From an uncultured Draconibacterium sp. (GTDB taxonomy: Bacteria > Bacteroidota > Bacteroidia > Bacteroidales > Prolixibacteraceae): 64,000 nucleotides of DNA. The position numbers were made by a program, and so were the translations under genes. Below are positions 1 to 9,169 of this stretch, one piece after another. Below the pieces are notes generated by a model. That model was given only the letters and a program-made list of their open reading frames with translations. It did no database searches and was not told where the DNA came from. The number at the start of each line of letters is the position of its first letter. Positions within the stretch are counted from its first letter, which is position 1. The DNA is taken from NCBI RefSeq assembly GCF_963674925.1, contig NZ_OY771647.1, forward strand, positions 1,441,501 through 1,505,500, in the 5' to 3' direction.

Positions 1-1
1 T

Positions 2-211
2 TGTGGTGGCCCCGATTATTTTAACCAGCACCGTGGAAAACCACAGTTAAACAGAAGACATTTGCCTTTTAAAATTACCGCTGAAGCGCGCATCGAATGG
101 TTAAATTGTTACCAGCAGGTTTTAGGAAAACTGAATTTGCCCGACGAAGTGTTAAAATCGTTTTGGATCTACCTTGATGATTTTTCGAAGTGGATGGTGA
201 ATAGCTATTGA
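2..211 (+). CDS. Truncated hemoglobin (group II-like), 3' end only
   Basis: The first 70 codons in frame 2 run open from the window edge to a TGA at 209-211. The peptide reads CGGPDYFNQHRGKPQLNRRH, followed by LPFKI, an alanine-arginine-tryptophan helix and a C-terminal helix ending KWMVNS. The glycine-proline, HG-P-LRRRHLPF-type segment and the W-L-x-C helix are typical of the C-terminal half of group II (trHbO-like) truncated globins, which bind heme and handle O2 or NO. The proximal histidine is probably the H of RRHLPF. The N-terminal half and start lie outside the window, so its length cannot be judged. No gene follows closely on the same strand. Confidence 0.75.
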   Translation, partial: CGGPDYFNQHRGKPQLNRRHLPFKITAEARIEWLNCYQQVLGKLNLPDEVLKSFWIYLDDFSKWMVNSY

Positions 212-575
212 AAGGATTAGTGATTAAGGATTAGCGATTAAGTGAAAAAGGTGTTGTCAGTGAATTGGTTATAAGTGAATGAGTAATAGTTTAGGTACAT
301 TGAATTTCGATTGATGATTAACGATTTTTGATTGCAGGAGGTGGAGGAAAGTTTTCAGTCGTAGTTTTCAGGTTTACAATTTAACTATAGAACAATTTGG
401 CTGTTGATAAAAGCCCTGGCGGGGCGAAAAGTAACAGCCCGGTGCGTTAGCGCAGTGGATAAATGCCCCGGAAAGAAACAATACAATTTAACAGTCGCAA
501 ACAAAACCTAATGATTCCTATGTGCCTATTGTGGTTTAATTCTTTGCGTCTCGGCGTCTTTGCGAGAGAAAAAAC
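212..575. other. Gene-free stretch with small repeats
   Basis: No coding region is visible between the globin and the barrel gene. Positions 214-241 hold two tandem 14-mers (GGATTAGTGATTAA and GGATTAGCGATTAA). Around 409-472 there are GC-rich palindromic pieces (CCCTGGCGGGGC, and CCCGGTGCGTTAGCGC) that match in style the palindromes at 8900-9062, so this looks like a degraded copy of the same dispersed intergenic repeat. Confidence 0.4.
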
Positions 576-1184
576 TCATCGGCCCAGCCTGTAATACAAA
601 GCCAGCGAAATTACATTGTTGAATAAGCCGTTGTGAAAATAGTAATTGGTTTCTGATTTGTCGCTGCACGGAAGTACTGATAAAGCAAAACGCAGATCAA
701 TCGATGCATGTTCCAAAAAATCAAACTGAAATCCAACAAAAGGCTGCAAATCGAAGGTATTAAAATCCTGCCGGTCGGGCTCCGGTATTTCGCCATCGCT
801 GTTCACTTCTTTCGAGTGGATTAAAACACCCGGCGCAATACCACCGATAATCATACTTCGGTCGTTGGTTCTGAATGCCATAAAAATTGGAATATCGATA
901 TAACCCAGCCGCATAACGTATTTGTCAATGTCGGGTTGTTTGGGGTCGAATGCTCTGCGCGAGCCTTTTTGCGAATATTTTATTTCCATTCCGGCCACAA
1001 TTGCCGGCGCAATATCGGTTTGCACAAAAAGACCGGCTAAAATACCTGCTTTGTGATAGCCCTTGAGGTTATCTCCTTCAACCTGTGTACCGTTAAATCC
1101 TGCAATTATTCCGGCGTCGAAACGCTGGGCAAGAACAAAATTTGCAATTAAAAGAAATCCAAAGGCAACAACTATCCGCTTCAT
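576..1184 (-). CDS. Outer-membrane beta-barrel protein (porin family, OMP_b-brl_2-like)
   Basis: This 202-residue protein has a cleavable signal peptide (MKRIVVAFGFLLIANFVLAQ, cut after the AQ) followed by alternating short hydrophobic strands such as FDAGIIAGF, AGILAGLFV and VAGMEIKYSQKG, and it ends in an aromatic-rich strand (LALYYRLGR). This is the usual form of the small eight-strand-like barrels (PorT/OMP_b-brl_2 superfamily) common in Bacteroidota. A role beyond being an outer-membrane protein cannot be read from sequence. Its ATG begins one base after the stop of the sirtuin gene, so the two are probably co-transcribed on the minus strand with the sirtuin first. There is no sign of truncation. 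Confidence 0.75.
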   Translation of the reverse strand: MKRIVVAFGFLLIANFVLAQRFDAGIIAGFNGTQVEGDNLKGYHKAGILAGLFVQTDIAPAIVAGMEIKYSQKGSRRAFDPKQPDIDKYVMRLGYIDIPIFMAFRTNDRSMIIGGIAPGVLIHSKEVNSDGEIPEPDRQDFNTFDLQPFVGFQFDFLEHASIDLRFALSVLPCSDKSETNYYFHNGLFNNVISLALYYRLGR

Positions 1185-1874
1185 TTATTTTAGTTTTTCC
1201 AGTTCCTTTTTTAATAGCTCTACCCCAATTTCCGCTTTTTTTTCGATATATGTAACATTTTCGTGGTAAACTTCCGGCCGGTTGGGGTCGATAACAAAAA
1301 TCGGCGTTCCCTTTCGCGCATAATTTACCAGGCTGGCAGCAGGGTAAACTGCCAACGATGTGCCAATAACCACAAGGATATCGGCTTGCTGTACAATGCC
1401 AATGGCACGCGGAATTTCAGGAACTGCTTCGCCAAACCAAACAATATGAGGGCGTAACTGGCTTCCTTTTTCACAACAATCGCCCAACTTAAGCTCCCAG
1501 TTGTCGAGTTCGTAAATCAAATAGGAATCCAGCGTGCTTCGGGCTTTCATTAGTTCACCATGTAAATGCGTAACTTTTGTACTTCCTGCCCGTTCGTGCA
1601 GGTTGTCTACATTTTGAGTTACTACCTGCACATCAAACCATTTTTCCAGCTCAGCAATTCCGCGATGTCCACCGTTGGGCTGTGCATCAAAAAGTTGTTT
1701 TCGCCGTTCGTTATAAAAACGCAAAACCAGCTCCGGATCGCGTGCCCACGCTTCGGGAGTGGCAACTTCGGTAACATCATACTGCTCCCAAATTCCACCC
1801 ATATCGCGAAATGTTTTTAGGCCACTTTCCTGGCTCATGCCGGCTCCCGAAAGAACTACCAATTTCTTCATCAT
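1185..1874 (-). CDS. cobB: NAD-dependent deacylase, class III (SIRT5/CobB-like) sirtuin
   Basis: This 229-residue Sir2 protein removes acyl groups from lysines using NAD. It has GAGMSQESGLKTFRD near the N terminus (the GAGxSxxSGIPxFR nucleotide-binding motif), TQNVDNLHERAG, the catalytic histidine in HLHGEL, and the late GTSLAVYPA segment. FYNERR supplies the Y-x-x-R pair that marks class III enzymes, which prefer succinyl/malonyl lysine. The zinc module is odd: the first Cys-x-x-Cys pair of CobB is missing (it reads KARSTLDSY) and only an adjacent CC remains before LRPHIVWFGE. Two ATGs are adjacent (1874 and 1871) and either may be used. It lies directly upstream of the barrel gene. Confidence 0.9.
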   Translation of the reverse strand: MMKKLVVLSGAGMSQESGLKTFRDMGGIWEQYDVTEVATPEAWARDPELVLRFYNERRKQLFDAQPNGGHRGIAELEKWFDVQVVTQNVDNLHERAGSTKVTHLHGELMKARSTLDSYLIYELDNWELKLGDCCEKGSQLRPHIVWFGEAVPEIPRAIGIVQQADILVVIGTSLAVYPAASLVNYARKGTPIFVIDPNRPEVYHENVTYIEKKAEIGVELLKKELEKLK

Positions 1875-2028
1875 TAAAATATGCTAAGGCATATAAATGT
1901 ACAATTAATAATAATCGCATTCAAATCGGGGCTGATAATGTGGTGCTTATTTGAAGCGGCTTTTAATTGTGGATATTATTCGGCTTAAAAGGTGTTCGTT
2001 TCATGCTATTTCTGATATTTTTGTACTG

Positions 2029-3984
2029 ATGATTGATCATGCGACGATAGACCGGATTATTGATGCTGCAGAAATTTCAGACGTAGTAGGCGATTTTGTT
2101 ACACTCCGAAAACGAGGCGTAAACATGCTTGGTTTGTGCCCGTTTCATAACGAGAAAACACCATCGTTTACCGTGTCGCCGGCCAAAGGAATTTTTAAAT
2201 GTTTCGGATGCGGAAAGGGAGGAAACTCGGTGAACTTTATTATGGAGCACGAGAATCTCACGTATCCCGAGGCGCTGAAATGGCTGGCGAAGAAATACAA
2301 TATCGAGGTCAGTGAGGAGGAGGAAACAGAAGAGCAAAAACAGCTAAAAGATTCGCGCGAAAGTTTGATGATTGTTTCCGGCTTTGCCCAGAAATATTTT
2401 ACCCGCTATTTGTGGGAAGAAAACGAGGGCAGAACCATTGGACTGGGCTACTTTCGCGAGCGTAGTTTTCGCGACGATATCCTGAAAAAATTCGAAGTGG
2501 GTTTTGCCCCTGATGGCAAAACACCATTTACCGAAGCAGCACAAAAACAAGGTTATAAACTCGATTTCCTGGAGAAAACAGGATTAACTATAAAACGCGA
2601 CGACTGGTTACGCGACCGTTTTGCCGGACGTGTAATGTTCCCCATTCATAACCTGGCTGGGCGCGTAATTGCTTTTGGTGGCCGTATTTTAAAAGACGAT
2701 AAAAAAACGGCCAAATACCTGAACTCGCCTGAATCGGATATTTACCACAAAAGCCGGGTGTTGTACGGAATTTATCAGGCCAAACGTGAGATGACCCGTA
2801 CCGATAAATGTTACCTGGTTGAGGGGTATACCGATGTAATGTCGTTGCACCAGGTGGGCATCGAAAATGTTGTTGCTTCGTCGGGAACTTCGCTAACGCC
2901 TGATCAAATCAGAATGGTGCGCCGTTTTACGCCCAATATCACCATTATATACGATGGCGATGCAGCGGGAATAAAAGCTTCTCTACGTGGAATTGATATG
3001 GTGCTGGAAGAAGGCATGAATGTAAAAGTACTTCCATTGCCTGATGGCGAGGACCCTGATTCGTTTGCTAAAAAAATGGGGGCTTCCGGTTTTCAGGAAT
3101 ACATGGAGCAGAACGAGACCGACTTCATTCAATTTAAAACACGGCTGCTTTTAAAAAGTACCGAGAATGATCCGGTTGCCAAAGCGCGCCTGATCTCTGA
3201 TGTTATCCGCTCGGTTTCGGTAATACCCGATTCCATTACCCGCTCGGTGTATATTAAAGAATGTAGTCGTTTGCTTGGTGTTGCCGAAGAAGTGCTGTAC
3301 ACCGAGGTAAGGAAACAAAAACATCAACAAACTGAGGAGTTCCGGAAAAGGGAATTTCGCGAGCAAAGCCGTCGGGAGGCGGCACCACCGCAACCTGCTC
3401 AGGAAGAAGTGGTAGTTCGGCCGGTACGACTTTTGGTGGAAGAACTGGAGTTTTTACGTTTTCTGCTCAAATATTGTATAACCGATTTGATTGAAGAGGA
3501 GGATGAGGAAACGCATGAAACCCGCACTTTGTCGGTTGGAGAATATATGATTGATGAACTGGAAGCCGATGAGTTGGTGTCGGAAAATGCGCTGTTTAAA
3601 AAGGTGTTTTACGAAGTCCGGGAGAATTTATACAAAGAAAAATTCGATCCGTGGAAACATTTTGTTTATCACCCCGATGCTTCGATGAGCAAATTTGCAA
3701 CCGATCTGCTTTCCGAAAAATATACCGAAAGTAAACGCTGGACCAAAGCCGGCGCATTTACCGAAAAGGAGGAAGATATTCTGGATGTTCTTATTCCGCG
3801 GATTGTAAACGAATACAAACTTCGGAAAATTAAAATGATGATGGCCGATATTGAAAAGGCTATTGATAAAGCGTCGGCAGACAACGATTTTGATAAAGTG
3901 ATTGAAGAACAATCGACATATATGAACCTGAAACGGGCTGAAAAAGAGTTGGCTAAAAGCCTCGGAAGCCGAACCATAAATTAA
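2029..3984 (+). CDS. dnaG: DNA primase DnaG
   Basis: This is a 651-residue primase that makes RNA primers at the replication fork together with DnaB. The N-terminal CHC2 zinc ribbon is complete (C37, H40, C58, C61 in CPFH...CFGC). The catalytic core has the RNAP-like fold and a Toprim domain with EGYTDVMSLHQ and YDGDAAGIKAS supplying the acidic metal-binding residues. A charged C-terminal region would hold the helicase-binding part. An in-frame TTG at 1951 would add 26 residues, but the family starts at the MIDHATIDRI sequence, so the ATG at 2029 is chosen. The flavoprotein gene begins 4 bp after the stop, suggesting co-transcription. Confidence 0.95.
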   Translation: MIDHATIDRIIDAAEISDVVGDFVTLRKRGVNMLGLCPFHNEKTPSFTVSPAKGIFKCFGCGKGGNSVNFIMEHENLTYPEALKWLAKKYNIEVSEEEETEEQKQLKDSRESLMIVSGFAQKYFTRYLWEENEGRTIGLGYFRERSFRDDILKKFEVGFAPDGKTPFTEAAQKQGYKLDFLEKTGLTIKRDDWLRDRFAGRVMFPIHNLAGRVIAFGGRILKDDKKTAKYLNSPESDIYHKSRVLYGIYQAKREMTRTDKCYLVEGYTDVMSLHQVGIENVVASSGTSLTPDQIRMVRRFTPNITIIYDGDAAGIKASLRGIDMVLEEGMNVKVLPLPDGEDPDSFAKKMGASGFQEYMEQNETDFIQFKTRLLLKSTENDPVAKARLISDVIRSVSVIPDSITRSVYIKECSRLLGVAEEVLYTEVRKQKHQQTEEFRKREFREQSRREAAPPQPAQEEVVVRPVRLLVEELEFLRFLLKYCITDLIEEEDEETHETRTLSVGEYMIDELEADELVSENALFKKVFYEVRENLYKEKFDPWKHFVYHPDASMSKFATDLLSEKYTESKRWTKAGAFTEKEEDILDVLIPRIVNEYKLRKIKMMMADIEKAIDKASADNDFDKVIEEQSTYMNLKRAEKELAKSLGSRTIN

Positions 3985-3988
3985 GGAT

Positions 3989-4471
3989 ATGCGAACAAAT
4001 TTTATCGAAGACCGCAAAGAAATCGACGAAGTAATCCGTGCATGTAAAACCTGTTATTTTGCGATGTCGGTGAATGATAGACCCTATGTTTTGCCGCTCA
4101 ATTTTGCATTGGAGGGCGACACTATTATTCTTCATTCGGCAATGGAAGGACGTATGTGGGAAACCATAAAAACCAATCCGCAGGTATGCATAAACTGGAC
4201 CCTGGGCGAAGAACTGGCCTGGCAGGATGTACGTGTTGGCTGTAGTTACCGGGTAAAATCGAAGACGGTAAATGTGGAAGGCAAAGTGGAATTTATCGAT
4301 GATTTTGATGAAAAATACCGTTGCCTTGAATTGCTTATGAAGCAATACAGCGACCGGGAATTTAAATTCGGAACGCCGGCGGTAAAGAATGTCGGAGTAA
4401 TTAAAGTGCATATTGAAACCATTACAGGGAAAGAGTTTGGAGCAAAAGCTCCAACGCCCTGGAAATCATAA
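3989..4471 (+). CDS. Pyridoxamine 5'-phosphate oxidase-like flavoprotein (NimA-related)
   Basis: This 160-residue protein has the split-barrel flavin-binding fold of the NimA/PNPOx-like family. It shows CYFAMSVNDRPYVLPLNFAL (strand pair with the substrate/FMN pocket), then the hydrophobic strand TIILHSAMEGRMWE and NPQVCINWT. Family members bind FMN or heme; some reduce nitroimidazoles, but most have no assigned substrate, so drug resistance should not be assumed. It follows dnaG by 4 bp and precedes the SDR gene by 9 bp, so the three probably form an operon. Length is normal for the family. Confidence 0.8.
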   Translation: MRTNFIEDRKEIDEVIRACKTCYFAMSVNDRPYVLPLNFALEGDTIILHSAMEGRMWETIKTNPQVCINWTLGEELAWQDVRVGCSYRVKSKTVNVEGKVEFIDDFDEKYRCLELLMKQYSDREFKFGTPAVKNVGVIKVHIETITGKEFGAKAPTPWKS

Positions 4472-4480
4472 ACCAGATCA

Positions 4481-5503
4481 ATGATTTTTGTAACAGGAGG
4501 TACCGGGTTGGTTGGAGCTCATTTGTTGTATGAGCTTTGTAATACGGGCAAAAAAATTAGAGCTCTAAAACGCCAAACAAGCAATTTGGAGCAGGTGAAA
4601 AAAACTTTTGCCTACTACACCGATGAGGCTCAGCAACTGTTCGAAACCATTGAATGGGTAGATGGCGATATTCTGGATTATTTCTCTCTTGAAAAGTTAT
4701 TGAAAGGCGTAACGGAGATTTACCATTGTGCAGCTATTGTTTCGTTTGAAAGTAAAGAACGGCAACGTATGATCTCCAATAATGTGGAGGGAACAGCCAA
4801 TCTTGTTGATGCAGCCATCGAAAATGGAGTGAAAAAGATTTGTCACGTAAGCTCCATTGCCGCACTGGGGAAATTACAAAATGGTGCTTCGGTTACGGAA
4901 GAAACGAACTGGGTGCCATCGAAAAAGAATTCGGCTTATTCCGAAAGTAAATTTTATTCCGAAACCGAAATATGGAGAGGAATAGAAGAAGGTTTGGATG
5001 CTATTATCGTAAACCCGTCGATTATTTTTGGCCCGGCTAACTGGGAGAACGGAAGTGCAAAAATCTTCAAAACCATTTGGGATGGAATGAAATTCTACAC
5101 AAAAGGAGTTACCGGGTTTGTTGATGTTTTTGATGTTGTACGCCCCATGATAAAACTGATGGATGAGGAAAACTTTGAAAACTGTAAAAACCAGCGTTAT
5201 ATTTTAAGTGCCGAGAATTTAAGCTATCAGCAGGTATTCACGCAAATTGCAGAAGCATTACAAAAGCCAAAACCGACTATTTGGGCAAGCGATTTTTTGA
5301 TGGGCTTTGTTTGGCGGGCAGCTACTTTTGCCAGCTGGATTACACGAAAACCATCGTTGATAACCCGCGAGGCTGCGACAGGCCGTAATGCCGCTAATAA
5401 TTTCGATGGTTCAAAAATTACCCGTATCACAGGTTACAAATATCTGCCAATTGCGGAGTCGATTAAAAAAACGGCCGGTTTTCTGCAGGCAGATATGAAA
5501 TAG
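4481..5503 (+). CDS. NAD(P)-dependent epimerase/dehydratase, extended SDR family
   Basis: This is a 340-residue extended short-chain dehydrogenase. The Rossmann glycine motif is at the very N terminus (MIFVTGGTGLVGAHLL), followed by VDGDILDYFSL, CAAIVSFE and the catalytic Y-x-x-x-K in YSESK preceded by the serine of HVSSIAALG. NPSIIFGP is the usual post-catalytic segment. It resembles dihydroflavonol-4-reductase/3-beta-HSD-like sugar or sterol-type SDRs, but the substrate cannot be deduced. It is the third gene of the dnaG group and is followed by a hairpin terminator. Confidence 0.85.
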   Translation: MIFVTGGTGLVGAHLLYELCNTGKKIRALKRQTSNLEQVKKTFAYYTDEAQQLFETIEWVDGDILDYFSLEKLLKGVTEIYHCAAIVSFESKERQRMISNNVEGTANLVDAAIENGVKKICHVSSIAALGKLQNGASVTEETNWVPSKKNSAYSESKFYSETEIWRGIEEGLDAIIVNPSIIFGPANWENGSAKIFKTIWDGMKFYTKGVTGFVDVFDVVRPMIKLMDEENFENCKNQRYILSAENLSYQQVFTQIAEALQKPKPTIWASDFLMGFVWRAATFASWITRKPSLITREAATGRNAANNFDGSKITRITGYKYLPIAESIKKTAGFLQADMK

Positions 5504-5515
5504 CTTCCTGAAAAA

Positions 5516-5542
5516 AGAAAAGGCAGGTGAACCCCGCCTTTC
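5516..5542 (+). terminator. Hairpin terminator after the SDR gene
   Basis: AAAGGC-AGG ... CCC-GCCTTT forms a stem (about 5518-5540) just downstream of the SDR stop and is flanked by A-rich DNA. This is a plausible intrinsic terminator for the dnaG-flavoprotein-SDR unit. Confidence 0.5.
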
Positions 5543-6083
5543 AAAAACTCTAACTTTTTATCATTCCTAATGAATGCCCGCTAACTATATAAGTCTTCCC
5601 AAACTTTTATAGTGATACAATGGTATAGTTATCTACTTCTACAATAAGTAGTATTTTAACTCATTTTCAGCCCTGTAACCTCGCAAAAGGGCACAAATGG
5701 GCAACTCTTCGTCCACAAAAAGCTGCCCATAATAAAAACAAAAAGATAAAAAATAAGGGTTTGTAGCCGCCAAAGTATAGTGTTGTTTATTAATTTCCAA
5801 ATATTTCAACAAAAAAGTGGAAGAAAACAGGTTAATGAGAATGATTTTAGCTTGTAGTTATCATAAAATATAAAAAACATAAAAATGTTCATATCGGCTG
5901 GCAGGGTCAATAACGAAGAGAATAAAATTAACAACAGGTTATTTAATACCTTTTTTGTTTAACTTAATCTGAATTGTTGCACCGGTCTTTTTTCAATTGT
6001 TTAAAGGCTAATAATAAGATGATTTGGGGGAGTTTTTATAATTTTAAAAGAACTTTTTTGAGATTAATAATGTTTCGAAAAAT
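5543..6083. other. Gene-free, AT-rich spacer
   Basis: I see no coding sequence, RNA gene or clear repeat here. The last part would hold the promoter of the SRAP gene, but I could not identify a convincing TANNTTTG box. Confidence 0.4.
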
Positions 6084-6839
6084 ATGTGTTACGATATAAA
6101 AACCAAGGTTGAAGCAGCATTAAAACGGGCACGGCATTATGGCAACGAAGAGGCCATACAAATGCTGATCGAACAGTTTCGTCCCTTTCTGGAAGAGGAG
6201 TTTTTTCACGTATCGGGTTTTCAACACCCTAAATTGCTGATTTATACCAGCGAGAATTTTGAAGTACCGGCAATTGCCAGTTGGGGGCTTATCCCGTTCT
6301 GGGTGAAAAACGAACAGCAACAACTCGATATCTGGAATAAAACGATTAATGCGCGCGGCGAAAGTATTTTTGAAAAACCTTCATTTCGAACTTCGGCTAA
6401 TTCAAAACGTTGCCTGGTTTATATCGACGGATTTTTTGAGCATCACCATTTTGGTGGCAAAAAGTATCCGTTTTATATTCAGCGGGTAGACGGTGAACCG
6501 ATCGTTTTGGGTGGTTTGTGGGACGAATGGACAAACAAAACTACCGGCGAAGTAGTGAACTCGTTTACGATTGTTACCACTAAAGCCAATGCGTTGATGA
6601 AAAAGATCCATAACAACCCGAAACTTAACGAAGCACGAATGCCATTGATTCTCAATGACGAGGAGGCAGATAAATGGCTTAATGGTACTGCCTCCGATGC
6701 AAAGGCAATGATTCAACCTGCCACCGATGGCCTGTTGAAAGCGCACACCGTCAGGCGACTGCGAGGCAAAGAAGCCGTTGGCAATTCGCCGGAAGCAATT
6801 GAGGAATTTATTTACCCCGAGCTTAAATTCAGAGCTTGA
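6084..6839 (+). CDS. SOS response-associated peptidase (SRAP; YedK/HMCES family)
   Basis: This 251-residue protein shields abasic sites in single-stranded DNA by forming a thiazolidine DNA-protein crosslink through Cys2. The essential residues are visible: MC at the start (Cys2 after methionine removal), INARGE (N89/R91), DGFFEH (E119) and, in an expanded loop, KIHNNP...ARMPLIL (H176 and R-M-P). The catalytic cysteine fixes the start at 6084. The 3' end overlaps the convergent hydrolase gene by 11 bp. Confidence 0.93.
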   Translation: MCYDIKTKVEAALKRARHYGNEEAIQMLIEQFRPFLEEEFFHVSGFQHPKLLIYTSENFEVPAIASWGLIPFWVKNEQQQLDIWNKTINARGESIFEKPSFRTSANSKRCLVYIDGFFEHHHFGGKKYPFYIQRVDGEPIVLGGLWDEWTNKTTGEVVNSFTIVTTKANALMKKIHNNPKLNEARMPLILNDEEADKWLNGTASDAKAMIQPATDGLLKAHTVRRLRGKEAVGNSPEAIEEFIYPELKFRA

Positions 6840-8331
6840 TTTTTACTGGAGCTGATAAACGACTTTCGTTGCTTAAACGGTCGAGCACCGAAATACGCAG
6901 TTCGTATTTTTTCTTTTTGCGGTTTATTCGGTCAAATTTTATTTCCTGATCTTTCGTGATGCGGTAGATATATTTGCAATTGTCCGGATCAAACTTTTCA
7001 CCTTCTTCGTTCAGGTAGAGCACATAACTCCAGGCTTTATCCATTTCATTCTGTGTATCGGCAGGTGTCCATTTAATTTTTCTGCCGTGTTTATTAATTT
7101 TTACCAACGGCTGCGGTGCCTGGTTATCGAGCCAGGGCATTGACGGAACAATAGCCGGAGATTTGTAGTAGTTCAGCTTTAAACTGTCCTGCAATCCAAG
7201 CAAATCACCATTAAACCATTTGCTACTGTAAAACGACGAGCCCTGAATTTCAGGTATTGAACGCAGTATCCGTATTTGTTTTGTTAGCTGGTCGGGCTCG
7301 GTCCACTCTTTGGTTTGTGAACTGCTGCTTACCTTATATGGTGCCTGCCCAATGTACATGGCGCGGCCGTAAGCATGATCTTTCCACCAATTGGCCAACA
7401 GCTGAAAGTCAACAGTAGGATGCCCGATTTGCCAGTACAACTGAGGTAGTGTATAATCGATCCAGCCTTCTTTTTGCCATTTTATAATGTTGGCATACAA
7501 TTGGTCGTAATTTGTCGTTCCGGCTTTTGTGTCGGAGCCCAAGGGATCGTCGGTTTTATTTCGCCACACACCAAACGGACTGATTCCAAATTTAACCCAT
7601 GGTTTGGTAGCCTTTATCGAGTCGTTGAGCATTTTAATGGTAATATCTACATTCTCGCGGCGCCAGTCGGCTTTGTTTTCAACAGTAAATCCACGATTGT
7701 GGAACTTGAACGATGTTGTATCCGGAAATTCTTCTTTTAACGGGTACGGGTAAAAATAATCGTCGAAATGAATGGCATCAACATCATAACGTTTAACAAT
7801 GTCCTGCACCACATCGGTAACAAACTCCCGGGCTTGTGGTAATCCCGGATCAAAATACAAGCGGTTGCCGTATTTTAATATCCACTCGGGATGACGAAAT
7901 GCAATGTGATCGATGGAGAGCGGGTCATCAAGATTTTGTGCCACCCGGTATGGATTAAGCCAGGCATGTAGTTCCATTCCGCGTTTGTGGCATTCTTCAA
8001 TCCAAAACTTTAACGGATCGTAAAAAGGCAGCGGTGCCTGCCCCTGAACACCGGTGAGGTAACGCGACCATGGCTCCAGATCCGATTGATAAAAAGCATC
8101 AGCAGCGGGTCGAACCTGCAAAATAATGGCATTCATGCCTAAACTTTTATGTAAATTTAAAATATCAATGATTTCACGTTTTTGAGCGTCGGTGCTTAAC
8201 CCCGGTTTCGAGGGCCAGTCGATGTTAACAACCGTAGCTACCCAAACGGCTCTGAATTCGTATTTGGGTTGCGATTGGGCAATGATAGAAAATAACAGGC
8301 ACGCAGTAAGAAGGACTGATAGCTTTTTCAT
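6829..8331 (-). CDS. GH10-like family hydrolase (YngK/DigH type, DUF187)
   Basis: This 500-residue secreted protein starts with a signal peptide (MKKLSVLLTACLLFSIIAQS) and continues with EFRAVWVATVVNIDWPSKPG, the signature opening of the glycosyl-hydrolase-like 10 family (PF02638). Further family blocks are LQVRPAADAFY, LHAWLNPYR, HPEWIL, DPGLPQAR, DAIHFDDYFYPYP and ISPFGVWRN. E. coli DigH of this family cuts denuded peptidoglycan glycan strands, so a role in cell-wall turnover is likely but inferred. A fibronectin-like tail (about residues 400-500, KIKWTPADTQNEMDKAWSYV) closes the protein. The length is usual for Bacteroidota members. Confidence 0.85.
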   Translation of the reverse strand: MKKLSVLLTACLLFSIIAQSQPKYEFRAVWVATVVNIDWPSKPGLSTDAQKREIIDILNLHKSLGMNAIILQVRPAADAFYQSDLEPWSRYLTGVQGQAPLPFYDPLKFWIEECHKRGMELHAWLNPYRVAQNLDDPLSIDHIAFRHPEWILKYGNRLYFDPGLPQAREFVTDVVQDIVKRYDVDAIHFDDYFYPYPLKEEFPDTTSFKFHNRGFTVENKADWRRENVDITIKMLNDSIKATKPWVKFGISPFGVWRNKTDDPLGSDTKAGTTNYDQLYANIIKWQKEGWIDYTLPQLYWQIGHPTVDFQLLANWWKDHAYGRAMYIGQAPYKVSSSSQTKEWTEPDQLTKQIRILRSIPEIQGSSFYSSKWFNGDLLGLQDSLKLNYYKSPAIVPSMPWLDNQAPQPLVKINKHGRKIKWTPADTQNEMDKAWSYVLYLNEEGEKFDPDNCKYIYRITKDQEIKFDRINRKKKKYELRISVLDRLSNESRLSAPVKIKL

Positions 8332-8522
8332 ACGATTAAAATTTATTGTTTTATTAAGGCATCGTACGTTAACCGCCCCTGGACGTTGAATTTTGGAGTG
8401 TTGGATTTAGATGCTCGTTTCATAATAAGTACATTCTTGGACACAAAAATAAGAGAATGTTATCTTGTGGGAAACGAAAAGGGTAGAATTTACTATGTGA
8501 GTCTTTCAACTAAAAAAAATTG

Positions 8523-8662
8523 ATATCTTTGTGTCAGATATACGAAGTAAAAAAGTAAACGATATTTAAGACAAACAACGGGCTTGTCGTTCTGGCAAGT
8601 TTGTGGTTTATTAGGTTTAGTTGGTTTAGGTTAAAAAGGCTGTCAGAAGGGCAGCCTTTTCT
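8523..8662 (+). ncRNA. Candidate small RNA with its own promoter and terminator
   Basis: A Bacteroidota -7 element, TATCTTTG (8525-8532 region), is followed by about 100 bp with no useful reading frame, then by a textbook intrinsic terminator (AAAAGGCTG...CAGCCTTTT then TTTT, 8634-8662). The DNA between could fold (TTGTCGTTCTGGCAA hairpin around 8584-8598). This layout fits a roughly 120-nt transcript. No known RNA family was recognised. Confidence 0.3.
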
Positions 8663-8899
8663 TTTTATAAATTTTTGGAACTACTAAACTTAAGCTGTGT
8701 AAATCAATTCGATCTGTGTTATCAGCGTTCCAAATACAATCTTCAACATAAAAAACAATCATGATTCACGGGAATCACCAACAGGAATGAAAGTAAAGTC
8801 TGTTAACAGCATTTCATAAAAATGGGCAGATTACAAGGCGCACACAACGATTGAGCATTGAACAACTTACTGATTGCGCCTTTAAATTACCGCACATCA

Positions 8900-9062
8900 A
8901 CCCCGGGTTTCACCCGAGGTTAGTCACATTTTATCCCTTCGGGATATTGAGCTGAATTACAAAGTTAAGACGAGTTTATTGACCTGCAATGTCGCAATTG
9001 CAAGAGATTTTATGACGCTGGAAGCGTCTAATGTGAATAACCCGGTGCGTAGCGCCGGGATG
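8900..9062. repeat. Composite palindromic intergenic repeat
   Basis: Four short palindromes lie in a row: CCCCGGGT-ttc-ACCCGAGG (about 8901-8919), ATCCC-TTC-GGGAT (8933-8945), GACGC-TGGAA-GCGTC (9014-9028) and CCCGGTGC-GTA-GCGCCGGG (about 9041-9060). The first two are joined by TTAGTCACATT and the last two by its near-complement AATGTGAATAA, so the unit is an inverted pair of two-stem modules. A decayed relative lies at 409-472. This is typical of dispersed non-coding repeats in Bacteroidota genomes. Confidence 0.55.
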
Positions 9063-9169
9063 AAATGACCAAAAGGAAATCGTCCGGCAAAGAAAGCAGA
9101 TCGAAGCCAGATGGTTCTCCCGGACGAAACTCAAACAGCAATACACATAAAAAGATGGGGACTTTCATA

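Noticed and set aside
1951..2028. TTG-started N-terminal extension of DnaG
   Set aside because: The 26 extra residues have no family counterpart; DnaG proteins begin shortly before the zinc ribbon as with the ATG at 2029.
3989..4471. Nitroimidazole resistance gene
   Set aside because: Only the general NimA/PNPOx-like fold is supported; family membership alone does not show resistance.
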